A program made the position numbers and the translations under genes. From CBDFKF01 sp965248765 (GTDB taxonomy: Bacteria; Pseudomonadota; Alphaproteobacteria; VGEJ01), in NCBI GenBank assembly GCA_965248765.1, contig CBDFKF010000001.1, positions 124,001 through 188,000 on the forward strand: DNA of 64,000 nucleotides, in the 5' to 3' direction. The notes beneath the pieces are model-generated. The model saw nothing but the letters and a program-made list of their open reading frames with translations. It searched no databases and was not told the DNA's origin. This document shows, piece after piece, positions 7,807 to 14,094 of this stretch. Each line of letters opens with the position of its first letter. The stretch's first letter is position 1.

Positions 7807-8724
7807 CTATTCCTTCCGATCCTCGATCTGCTGGAATAGCTCCGCGCTGAGCTTCTGTGCTTCCGCGATTTGCGCGGGGGTCATGACGGCACGGAGTTCA
7901 TCTTTGTTTGTGAGCGATTGCCCGTCGCCTTGGGCGGCAGCAAGGTTGTACCAGGCGTAGGCCTGAACGTAGTCCTCGGGGACGCCTTCGCCATGGGCGT
8001 ACATGACGCCGAGGTTGAACTGGGCGCCAGCGTATCCTTGCTCGGCGGCCTTGCGAAACCATTTCACGGCTTCTGCGTCATTTTCCGGCACGCCTTCGCC
8101 ATGGGCGTACATGCCGCCGAGGTTGTTCTGGGCGTCGACGTATCCCTGCTCGGCGGCCTTGCGGTACCACTTCACGGCCTCGGCATCGTCCTCGGGGACG
8201 CCGTCGCCACGTCCGTACATGACGCCGAGGTTGTATTGGGCTTGGGCGTATCCCTGCTCGGCGGCCTTGCGGTACCACTTCACGGCATCGGCATCGTCCT
8301 CGGGGACGCCGTCGCCATCGGCGTACATGAGGCCGAGGTTGCTCTGGGCGTCGCCGAGACCTTGCTCGGCGGCCTTGCGAAACCACTTGGCGGCTTCCGC
8401 GTCGTTTTCGGGGACGCCGTCGCCACGTTCGTACATGACGCCGAGGTTGTTCTGGGCGTCGACGTATCCCTGCTCGGCGGCCTTGCGGTACCACTTCACG
8501 GCCTCGGCATCGTCCTCGGGGACGCCGTCGCCACGTTCGTACATGACGCCGAGGTTATGTTGGGCGACGGCATCTCCCTGTTCCGCAAGCGGCAACCACT
8601 CCCCGATCGCGGCCTCGTAGTCACCCCGTTGATACGCTTCCAGGCCCGCCCAATAATCCTGTGCCACTGCTGGCGAGCAGAGCAGCGCCAATGAAACCAG
8701 AAGCAGTCCGGCTATCCGCTTCAT
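7807..8724 (-). CDS. Secreted Sel1-repeat protein
   Basis: 305 residues from the ATG at 8724, preceded by GGAGGG at the right distance. A signal peptide is clear (MKRIAGLLLVSLALLCSPAVAQ). After a short lead, six 36-residue Sel1-like repeats follow, each of the form AQNNLGVMYERGDGVPEDDA then WYRKAAEQG. Sel1 repeats form a helical solenoid used for protein-protein contacts; in bacteria they often serve in envelope stress or host interaction. The repeats are also near-identical at DNA level (108-bp period). It is transcribed opposite to the flanking phage genes and lies between the two lysis cassettes together with hicBA, so it looks like cargo. Confidence 0.85.
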   Translation of the reverse strand: MKRIAGLLLVSLALLCSPAVAQDYWAGLEAYQRGDYEAAIGEWLPLAEQGDAVAQHNLGVMYERGDGVPEDDAEAVKWYRKAAEQGYVDAQNNLGVMYERGDGVPENDAEAAKWFRKAAEQGLGDAQSNLGLMYADGDGVPEDDADAVKWYRKAAEQGYAQAQYNLGVMYGRGDGVPEDDAEAVKWYRKAAEQGYVDAQNNLGGMYAHGEGVPENDAEAVKWFRKAAEQGYAGAQFNLGVMYAHGEGVPEDYVQAYAWYNLAAAQGDGQSLTNKDELRAVMTPAQIAEAQKLSAELFQQIEDRKE

Positions 8725-8815
8725 CGCGTTTCCCTCCGCTTCTCCTTGGCTGAACAGCGCTTGATGTAGCGCTGCAAGATTTCGCGAACCAAGCTGGACC
8801 GAGTTTTGCCCTTGG

Positions 8816-9244
8816 TCAGGCCGCGCGGTCGCCGACCACCAAGCTGCGCCCCACCTCGTGCAAGGCAGCCTCGACGCTACCGATGTGGGACCGATGGTCG
8901 GGATTGCACAGCTTACGTACCACACCCTCGGTCAAGCCCAGGCGGTCGGCCAGTGCAACCTTGGTGATGCCCTGCCTTCGCATGGCCGTATAGAGCGCCA
9001 GTTTGGCGGCGACGATGGTTGGAACGGCAACAGGCTCCTGCCCCAGGATCTCAGTACTTGGGACGGGGATGTCCCAACGCTCGTGAACATACCCGGCCAA
9101 TGCGACGGCCAGCGCATCCTGGGCCTGTGCCAGGGCGTCGGCCCGATCGTTTCCGCAGGTGAGGGCTTCAGGGACATCCGGGAATGAGACAGAGAACCCG
9201 CCTTCTTCCTCCGACATCAGCACGCAGGGATACACGTACTGCAT
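8816..9244 (-). CDS. hicB: HicB antitoxin
   Basis: 142 residues from the ATG at 9244. The N-terminal half is the HicB partial RNase-H-like fold (MQYVYPCVLMSEEEGGFSVS, FPDVPEALTCGNDRADAL). The C-terminal part is a DNA-binding HTH (ITKVALADRLGLTEGVVRKL). HicB neutralises HicA and represses its own operon. The start codon overlaps the hicA stop by one base (TGATG on the minus strand), so the order is toxin first and translation is coupled. An in-frame ATG further upstream lies inside hicA and is not used here. Likely a maintenance or anti-phage module carried by the prophage region. Confidence 0.88.
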   Translation of the reverse strand: MQYVYPCVLMSEEEGGFSVSFPDVPEALTCGNDRADALAQAQDALAVALAGYVHERWDIPVPSTEILGQEPVAVPTIVAAKLALYTAMRRQGITKVALADRLGLTEGVVRKLCNPDHRSHIGSVEAALHEVGRSLVVGDRAA

Positions 9245-9450
9245 CAGAAATCCTCCTTTCCGATGTCGAGTTGCCTGAGCATGGCACGGAACAGCCCCGG
9301 CTTGAGTTCCCCATTCGGAACGGTAGTGAAATTCCGACCAACCCACAATCTCTGGTGGCTGCCCTTACCGTGGCTTGGTTCAAGGCGGCATTCCTGCTTC
9401 GTCTTCTTGGCGTAACGCCTTGCCCGCCTGATGAACTCCGTGCCGTTCAT
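9244..9450 (-). CDS. hicA: HicA toxin (mRNA interferase)
   Basis: 68 residues from the ATG at 9450 (MNGTEFIRRARRYAKKTKQE). The catalytic His lies in HGKGSHQRLW, the hallmark of the double-stranded-RNA-binding-like HicA fold; the ending PGLFRAMLRQLDIGKEDF is also typical. HicA cleaves mRNA when released from HicB. The frame is open up to 9498, but the family start is the ATG at 9450. Repeat A, copy 2, lies immediately upstream (9470-9543), so the hicA promoter would fall in or beside that repeat. Confidence 0.88.
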   Translation of the reverse strand: MNGTEFIRRARRYAKKTKQECRLEPSHGKGSHQRLWVGRNFTTVPNGELKPGLFRAMLRQLDIGKEDF

Positions 9451-9469
9451 GGTTAAGATATAGTTATTT

Positions 9470-9543
9470 AAGGGGCGTATTCCAGTCATTATCGTCATTT
9501 ATTTGACGATTTATTCGAGTAGGTTAGTGGCCCGCAGGTCCGC
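9470..9543 (+). repeat. Direct repeat A, copy 2, with a central hairpin
   Basis: Second copy of the roughly 75-bp repeat at 6196-6272, including the ATCGTCA/TGACGAT stem. It lies between hicA (minus strand) and the phage tail genes (plus strand), the place for divergent promoters. Copy 1 has no hicA beside it. Function unknown: promoter/operator DNA of the phage late genes or a recombination site are both possible. Confidence 0.7.
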
Positions 9544-9569
9544 CGACAGGCGGTATTGGCTGATCCCCG

Positions 9570-9752
9570 TTGGCGATCACGGCAGAGACGATGCCGGCGG
9601 GCCTACGGCAGATTGCCAGAATTGACAGAGATTTGGCCGCGCCTCAACGTCGGCGCCATGCCCCGCGCAGAGCCCCCGATCGAGGCGTGAACCAGCTCGC
9701 CCGACAGGTCATCGAGGCGGCACGGGCGCAACCACGAAAGGAGACACGCTGA
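9570..9752 (+). CDS. Possible small phage protein, 60 aa
   Basis: An open frame beginning MAITAETMPAGLRQIARIDR and ending with ARQVIEAARAQPRKETR, whose TGA overlaps the ATG of the tail-fibre gene. A Shine-Dalgarno AAAGGAG for the fibre gene lies inside it. Arg-rich and without recognisable domain; it may be the tail of a gene whose body was lost, or a chance frame. Kept at low confidence because of the coupling to the next gene. Confidence 0.3.
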   Translation: MAITAETMPAGLRQIARIDRDLAAPQRRRHAPRRAPDRGVNQLARQVIEAARAQPRKETR

Positions 9753-10912
9753 TGCCCTGGAATGGAACCGGCAACTTCAATCGCACCGACGGCGCCCGTA
9801 GTGGGGTGCAGACGTGGGCGCTGGCCGCGGCGGCCGGAGAGAACGTGCGTTCCGACCGCGCCGATACCCACGATCAGGACATCGCGGACGGCCTTGAGAA
9901 CTGCGTCACCCGGGACGGCCAGAATAGTCCGACCGCCAACCTTCCCATGGCGACCAGGCGTCACACCGGCGTCGGCAACGCGGAGGCCCGCACCGATTAC
10001 GCAGCGGCCGGACAGGTTCAAGACGGCATCCTGAGCTCGTTGTCCGTTGCCGGCACCGACACGCTCACAGCGACGCCGAGTCCGGTGATTCCGGCCTACG
10101 TCCTTGGTCAGCGTTTCAGCTTCAAGATCGCTAATACCAACACCGGAGCCGTAACCCTCAATATCAGCGCGCTGGGCGCCAAGGCGATTGTGAAGGCCGC
10201 CGGCGCGGCGCTGGCCGCCGGCGATCTCGCCGCCGGCGACATGGCGGAGGTGATCTATGACGGGACGCGGTTTCAACTGGTGGCGGTCTCGGTTGCGCCC
10301 GTGGCGCTCCGGGATATCGGCACGGCCGAAGGCGATGTGGCTGAGCTGGAAGAAGGCGGCGTCTTCAACACCGCACGCATCCCCGACTTGAGCGCCGACA
10401 AGATCACCTCGGACACGTTCGATGCAGATCGTATCCCGGACTTGAGCGCCGCTAAGATCACGTCGGGCACGCTCAGTTCGAATCGCCTGCCGACCGTGCC
10501 TATCTCCAAGGGCGGAACGGGCGCGACGACGGTCGCCGCTGCGCTTGAGGCGCTCGGCGCGCGCACCGCGCTCTTTACGCACATTACCAACAACCCGCAC
10601 TGGGTTGCAGCGTCCGGCACGGTGACGTTCACGGTGCCAGACATAGACAGTTACGCGTACATAACGATCGACATCAAGCAGCGACCGAACACAACCTCAC
10701 CGTGGGCGTATCGCTCCGCGACAATAAAGCGCAGTGATATTCCGACAGACACCTCGCCGGGTGCAGGCGGGAGCGATGTCGGGATGATCCTTGATAATCA
10801 AGCCACCACGTATCTCACGGTCGGCCGCAACTCAAATGGAGACCGCCTGTATTTGAAGCCCCAATCGAACATTTACGGGCAAGTCCCGGCTATCTGGGGC
10901 GGCGACTTCTAG
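9752..10912 (+). CDS. Phage tail fibre protein
   Basis: 386 residues. The N-terminus has the phage fibre start pattern (PWNGTGNFNRTDGARSGVQT, then HDQDIADGLENCVTRDGQ and PMATRRHTGVGNAEARTDYA). A beta-rich middle follows (NTNTGAVTLNISALGAKAIV), then short repeats PDLSADKI/PDLSAAKI that resemble fibre triple-helix segments, and a distinct C-terminal head domain ending VPAIWGGDF. The C-terminus is the probable receptor-binding part. The start at 9752 has the RBS AAAGGAG. The 3' end is also present as a fragment at 6280-6438, with a few differences in the head domain. Confidence 0.85.
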   Translation: MPWNGTGNFNRTDGARSGVQTWALAAAAGENVRSDRADTHDQDIADGLENCVTRDGQNSPTANLPMATRRHTGVGNAEARTDYAAAGQVQDGILSSLSVAGTDTLTATPSPVIPAYVLGQRFSFKIANTNTGAVTLNISALGAKAIVKAAGAALAAGDLAAGDMAEVIYDGTRFQLVAVSVAPVALRDIGTAEGDVAELEEGGVFNTARIPDLSADKITSDTFDADRIPDLSAAKITSGTLSSNRLPTVPISKGGTGATTVAAALEALGARTALFTHITNNPHWVAASGTVTFTVPDIDSYAYITIDIKQRPNTTSPWAYRSATIKRSDIPTDTSPGAGGSDVGMILDNQATTYLTVGRNSNGDRLYLKPQSNIYGQVPAIWGGDF

Positions 10913-10962
10913 ACCCGGCAGGCCGCATTCGCAATTGCCATGAACTCTCGAAGGAGGTGCGG

Positions 10963-11085
10963 ATGACCGATGCGGCGGACGCCCTTCGGCTGGAAATCGA
11001 GCAAAGCTCGCTCGCCAAGGATCAGCATCAGGGAGAGGCAGAACATAAACGTGCCGTGTACGTACTACATGGGAACGCGACATGA
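10963..11085 (+). CDS. Small phage protein, 40 aa (copy 2)
   Basis: Same gene as 6489-6611: ATG at 10963 behind AAGGAGGTGCGG, a 40-residue hydrophilic peptide (MTDAADALRLEIEQSSLAKD...), and a TGA that overlaps the next ATG at 11082. Its preservation in both copies, with the same coupling, supports it as a real gene. Confidence 0.65.
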   Translation: MTDAADALRLEIEQSSLAKDQHQGEAEHKRAVYVLHGNAT

Positions 11086-11315
11086 GCAAAGAGCCAACAG
11101 CGACCGGGATCATCGCCAAGCTCGCGGTGCTGGAGACCAAGCTGGACGCTCGGCACCGGCGCCAGGACAAGCTCGTCGAGCGGGTCGATGAGCTGTCCAA
11201 GGTCGCCAACGTCGGCAAGGGCGCGCTGTGGGCGGTGCTCAAACTCGGCGGCATCGCGGTCGCGATCGGGGCAATGATCGCCGCGCTCACCGGCCACATC
11301 CCGCCCATCAAGTAG
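11082..11315 (+). CDS. XhlA-like lysis accessory membrane protein (copy 2)
   Basis: 77 residues: N-terminal coiled coil (AVLETKLDARHRRQDKLVER) and one C-terminal membrane helix (LGGIAVAIGAMIAALTG). Differs from copy 1 only in the first half, where roughly six residues and more silent sites change. The amount of silent change in codons 17-38 shows the two copies come from different phage lineages in that part. Coupled to the preceding gene and followed by the endolysin. Confidence 0.65.
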   Translation: MSKEPTATGIIAKLAVLETKLDARHRRQDKLVERVDELSKVANVGKGALWAVLKLGGIAVAIGAMIAALTGHIPPIK

Positions 11316-11944
11316 GAAGTGGGGGTCAATGATCGTGCGGGCATACGACATCGAGGCCATGACCGCCCAGCTGATCGAGCACGAGGGGCTGCGCCTGAAG
11401 CCCTACCGCTGCCCGGCCGGCAAGCTCACCATCGGCATCGGACGCAACCTCGACGATCGGGGGATATCGGAGCAGGAAGCGGCGGTGCTCTGCCGCAACG
11501 ACATCGACGGCGCCGAACGCGACCTCGACCGCAATGTCCCGTGGTGGCGGGAGCTGAGCGCCGTCCGCCAGATGGCCCTGGTCGATATGTGCCTCAACCT
11601 CGGCTGGCCGCGCCTGTCGGGCTTCAAGCGGATGCTCGCCGCCCTTGAGCGCGCCAACTATGAAACGGCGGCTGACGAGATGCTCGATTCCAAATGGGCG
11701 CGCCAGGACGTTCAGCCGGAACGCTCGCAACGACTGGCCCGGATAATGCGGGAGGGCTGAGCATGCTTCAGAAGATATTCAGCTCGATCGTCGGTGGCGG
11801 GATCGTGTCCGCCGCCGAGGGCGTAGCCAACATCATCGACAAGTTCGTCGAGACCGACGAAGAACGCGCGGTTGCGGAGCGCCTGAAGATCGCCATGGCG
11901 ATGAAGCCGGCGGAGCTACAGGTGGAGCTGAACAAGATCGAGGC
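11196..11944 (+). repeat. Identical block of the duplicated lysis cassette, copy 2
   Basis: Partner of 6722-7470 at 4474-bp offset; covers the second half of the XhlA-like gene, the whole lysozyme gene and the first 61 codons of the holin gene. Flanks on both sides are homologous but diverged. Confidence 0.8.
11329..11760 (+). CDS. Phage endolysin, T4-type lysozyme (GH24), copy 2
   Basis: 143 residues, identical to the product of 6855-7286, with the E-x8-C-x5-T active-site pattern in EHEGLRLKPYRCPAGKLTIG. The order XhlA-like / lysozyme / holin is maintained. Two identical endolysins 4.5 kb apart are redundant; one copy is free to diverge. Confidence 0.85.
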   Translation: MIVRAYDIEAMTAQLIEHEGLRLKPYRCPAGKLTIGIGRNLDDRGISEQEAAVLCRNDIDGAERDLDRNVPWWRELSAVRQMALVDMCLNLGWPRLSGFKRMLAALERANYETAADEMLDSKWARQDVQPERSQRLARIMREG

Positions 11945-12182
11945 TGGCCACCGGTCCGTGTTCGTCGCCGGGTGGCGGCCCTTTTGCGGATGGGTGTACG
12001 CGGGGGCCCTTCTCTACAGCTTCGTCCTCCGCGACATCCTGGCCTGGGTGATGGTCAACACCGGCTCCGAGGCGAGCATGCCGCCTGAGCTGGCGATGGA
12101 GCATCTGCTCGTCGTGCTGCTCGGGATGCTCGGACTCGGAACGGCCCGCACGTTCGAGAAGCTACGAGGGAAGGCGAAGTGA
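11763..12182 (+). CDS. 3TM-type holin / holin-like protein (copy 2)
   Basis: 139 residues. The first 61 match copy 1; after that the protein diverges (VAGWRPFCGWVYAGALLYSF and later MEHLLVVLLGMLGLGTARTF) but keeps the same membrane layout. The stop overlaps the start of the next small gene (TGATGG). The abrupt change in similarity inside the gene marks the edge of the identical block. Confidence 0.82.
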   Translation: MLQKIFSSIVGGGIVSAAEGVANIIDKFVETDEERAVAERLKIAMAMKPAELQVELNKIEAGHRSVFVAGWRPFCGWVYAGALLYSFVLRDILAWVMVNTGSEASMPPELAMEHLLVVLLGMLGLGTARTFEKLRGKAK

Positions 12183-12319
12183 TGGACAAGGTGAAGGCCT
12201 GGGTCAGCGCACACCGCAGCTGGGCGATCGTGCTCGCCGCCGCGGTGGTCATCATCTTGGTCGGTATCAGCTTGGGCGGCTGCCGGCTGTGCGTCCTGGG
12301 GCAGTGCGCCGCAGGGTAA
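12182..12319 (+). CDS. Small single-pass protein with Cys-rich tail (possible Rz1-like lipoprotein)
   Basis: 45 residues, starting MDKVKAWVSAHRSWAIVLAA at the ATG overlapping the holin stop. A basic start and one strong hydrophobic helix (IVLAAAVVIILVGIS) end in LGGC, which could be a lipobox, followed by RLCVLGQCAAG. It is the last gene of the lysis cassette and has no counterpart after copy 1. Position and layout resemble a small spanin or Rz1-type lipoprotein, but the Pro-rich tail of Rz1 is lacking, so this is only a suggestion. Confidence 0.5.
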   Translation: MDKVKAWVSAHRSWAIVLAAAVVIILVGISLGGCRLCVLGQCAAG

Positions 12320-12384
12320 CGCGAACACCTCTTGAACAACCTGCCCGGACTGTGCCGACTTTTGTGCGGCTACGTTCGCGCTCC

Positions 12385-12453
12385 AGTCCGCTGAGTCCGA
12401 CCAGTCCGAGGGCCAAAAACCGCAGAAATCTGGGCGTTACTGGCTTTTTGGCC
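12385..12453 (+). repeat. Repeat arms next to the tRNA remnant (att-like region)
   Basis: Three AGTCCG hexamers spaced exactly 9 bp apart (12385, 12394, 12403) are followed by a 9-bp inverted repeat GGCCAAAAA (12411-12419) / TTTTTGGCC (12445-12453). Short iterated sites and an inverted repeat just outside a tRNA 3' half are what integrase arm-binding and core sites of an attachment region look like. No integrase gene is in the window beside it, so the role is inferred. Confidence 0.5.
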
Positions 12454-12463
12454 GTTTTGCACG

Positions 12464-12512
12464 GCGGACTGCAAATCCGCGTACACCGGTTCGAATCCGG
12501 TCCTGGCCTCCA
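12464..12512 (+). other. 3' half of a tRNA-Cys(GCA) gene, probable prophage att site
   Basis: Anticodon arm GCGGA-CTGCAAA-TCCGC with anticodon GCA at 12471-12473, a short variable loop, a perfect T-arm ACCGG-TTCGAAT-CCGGT, the 3' acceptor strand CCTGGCC, T, and encoded CCA at 12510-12512. The matching 5' acceptor strand (GGCCAGG) is absent; upstream is only a degenerate D-arm-like stretch. Phages often integrate in the 3' half of a tRNA gene and leave such a half copy at the far end. It lies 150 bp after the last phage gene, so I take it as the right attachment site. An apparent frame on the opposite strand reading QDRIRTGVRGFAV is the usual false translation of a tRNA. Confidence 0.75.
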
Positions 12513-12662
12513 ATCTGTCCCTGATCGCGATTACCCGTAGCGACGATCGCTCGAGGCATTCCGTTCCGAGAGCCAGAAAACGGGTGCCGGGAGGCAGTTG
12601 TCAAGATCGCCGCGTTGCTGTGTTTTGCGGCGTCAACAGCGCCCGCGCTCGCCGAGCCCGCA

Positions 12663-13418
12663 TCACCCTCTCCCAACGAACGGCATCTTGGTCGCCATTA
12701 CCGTCATGAACTGAACGTTGGCATCGAGCGGTAGGCTCGCCATGTAGGCGATCGCCCGGCCCACGCCAGCGGCATCCATCGTCGGCTCTGGTGCGATCGA
12801 CCCGTTGGCTTGCGGCACTCCTTCCTTCATCCGGCCCGTCATCGGCGTGAGCGCATTGCCGATGTCGATCTGGCCGCAAGCAATGCCGTATTTGCGGCCA
12901 TCCAGCGAAGTCGATTTGGTGAGACCGGTGATCGCATGCTTTGTAGCGGTGTACGGGGCGGAGTTGGGCCGCGGCGCGTGGGCCGATACCGAGCCGTTGT
13001 TGATGATCCGCCCACCGAGCGGATTCTGGTCCTTCATCAGCCGGAAAGCTTCCTGCGTGCACAGGAATGGCCCCGTAAGGTTGGTGGCGACCACCTGGAT
13101 CCATTGCTCGTACGTCAGCTCCTCCAAGGGTACGGCTGGGGTAAAGGTGCCCGCATTGTTGAAGAGAACGTCGAGGCGCCCGAGCGTATCCCTGGTTCGG
13201 GCGAATAGCGATTGCACGGAGGCGGGATCGGTCACATCCGTGGCAACGCTGAGCGTTCGGCTGCCCGCCGGCGCTTGCGCCGCAGTCGCCTCCAGCGCCT
13301 CGACGCGACGGCCGGCCAGAGCTACAGCAAACCCATCGTTCAGCAGCGCCAACGCGGCGGCCTGCCCGATTCCCGTTCCTGCGCCGGTGACGATGGCGAC
13401 CCGCTCCGTTCCGTCCAT
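12663..13418 (-). CDS. Short-chain dehydrogenase/reductase (SDR)
   Basis: 251 residues from the ATG at 13418 (a start at 13433 adds five residues). Classical SDR motifs: TGAGTGIG for NAD(P) binding, NNAG, and the catalytic Ser and Y-x3-K in SVSAHAPRPNSAPYTATKHA. The substrate cannot be read from the sequence. It stands alone on the minus strand between the attachment site and the divergently transcribed glnB promoter region. The 3' end at 12663 is the first chromosomal gene after the prophage remnant. Confidence 0.85.
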   Translation of the reverse strand: MDGTERVAIVTGAGTGIGQAAALALLNDGFAVALAGRRVEALEATAAQAPAGSRTLSVATDVTDPASVQSLFARTRDTLGRLDVLFNNAGTFTPAVPLEELTYEQWIQVVATNLTGPFLCTQEAFRLMKDQNPLGGRIINNGSVSAHAPRPNSAPYTATKHAITGLTKSTSLDGRKYGIACGQIDIGNALTPMTGRMKEGVPQANGSIAPEPTMDAAGVGRAIAYMASLPLDANVQFMTVMATKMPFVGRG

Positions 13419-13634
13419 AGCCGGTGACCTCATTATTCCTGGGTGAAACGCCGTGGTTCGAGCAGCATAGCGTGACCATCGAACCGGGCTCCAGCGCGCG
13501 TACCGGAGGGAAGCGACCGACAGCGTCGCCTACTTCGTTCGCAACTGCCCATGAATCGTGCAGCGTACGCCACGCGGGTCCGGCGCGGCGCATCACCAAT
13601 GGCGCAAAACCCCATGAACGGCGGATCGCCCGCC

Positions 13635-13650
13635 TGGCATGCCGATTGCT
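13635..13650 (+). promoter_or_regulatory. Sigma-54 (-24/-12) promoter of glnB-glnA
   Basis: TGGCAT-GCCGA-TTGCT: the GG and GC elements have the exact spacing of the RpoN consensus TGGCAC-N5-TTGC, with one mismatch (T for C). It lies 56 bp before the glnB start, so the transcript would begin at about 13661. RpoN/NtrC control of glnB-glnA is established in several alphaproteobacteria. No convincing NtrC enhancer pair was found upstream; an imperfect GCGC-N10-GCGC palindrome at about 13590-13608 is the nearest candidate. Confidence 0.7.
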
Positions 13651-13705
13651 CTCCGAATCACCGAATGCTAAGTCGGTGGTCCGCGGGCGTCCGGGGGAGT
13701 TGCCC

Positions 13706-14044
13706 ATGAAGAAGATCGAAGCCGTCATCAAGCCGTTCAAACTCGATGAGGTCAAAGATGCCCTTCACGAGATCGGCTTGCAGGGCATGACGGTCACGGA
13801 GGCGAAGGGCTTTGGCCGCCAAAAGGGCCACACGGAACTCTACCGCGGCGCCGAATATGTTGTGGACTTCCTGCCCAAGGTGAAAATCGAGATGGTCGTC
13901 GAGGATCGCCTCGCCGAGCGCGCCATCGAGGTCATTCAACAGGCGGCGCACACCGGACGCATCGGCGATGGCAAGATTTTCGTTACGCCGATCGAGGAGA
14001 TTGTCCGCATTCGTACTGGCGACCGTGGCCCCGATGCGATTTAG
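13706..14044 (+). CDS. glnB: Nitrogen regulatory protein P-II
   Basis: 112 residues, the family length. MKKIEAVIKPFKLDEVKDAL is the standard start; the T-loop carries the uridylylation site Tyr51 in GHTELYRGAEY; the B- and C-loop motif TGRIGDGKIFV and the C-terminal EEIVRIRTGDRG bind ATP/2-oxoglutarate. PII reports nitrogen and carbon state and controls GlnE adenylyltransferase and NtrB. It lies 50 bp before glnA in the same direction, the classical alphaproteobacterial operon, behind a sigma-54 promoter. The start at 13706 is fixed by the family; upstream open frame is not coding. GlnB is preferred over GlnK because of the glnA neighbour. Confidence 0.96.
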   Translation: MKKIEAVIKPFKLDEVKDALHEIGLQGMTVTEAKGFGRQKGHTELYRGAEYVVDFLPKVKIEMVVEDRLAERAIEVIQQAAHTGRIGDGKIFVTPIEEIVRIRTGDRGPDAI

Positions 14045-14094
14045 GCGGCTCGCGCACTGTAACAGCTAACAACCTAAGCCCTGAGGACCGAGCT

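Noticed and set aside
8003..8620. Regular 108-bp repeats that could look like a CRISPR or minisatellite array
   Set aside because: The period equals 36 codons and the repeats encode Sel1 motifs in one frame of a signal-peptide protein.
12437..12676. Minus-strand frame containing QDRIRTGVRGFAV
   Set aside because: This is the familiar false translation of the reverse strand of a tRNA; the DNA is the tRNA-Cys 3' half.
13585..13612. NtrC enhancer site upstream of glnB
   Set aside because: The palindrome is imperfect with wrong spacing for GCAC-N7-GTGC; too weak to call.
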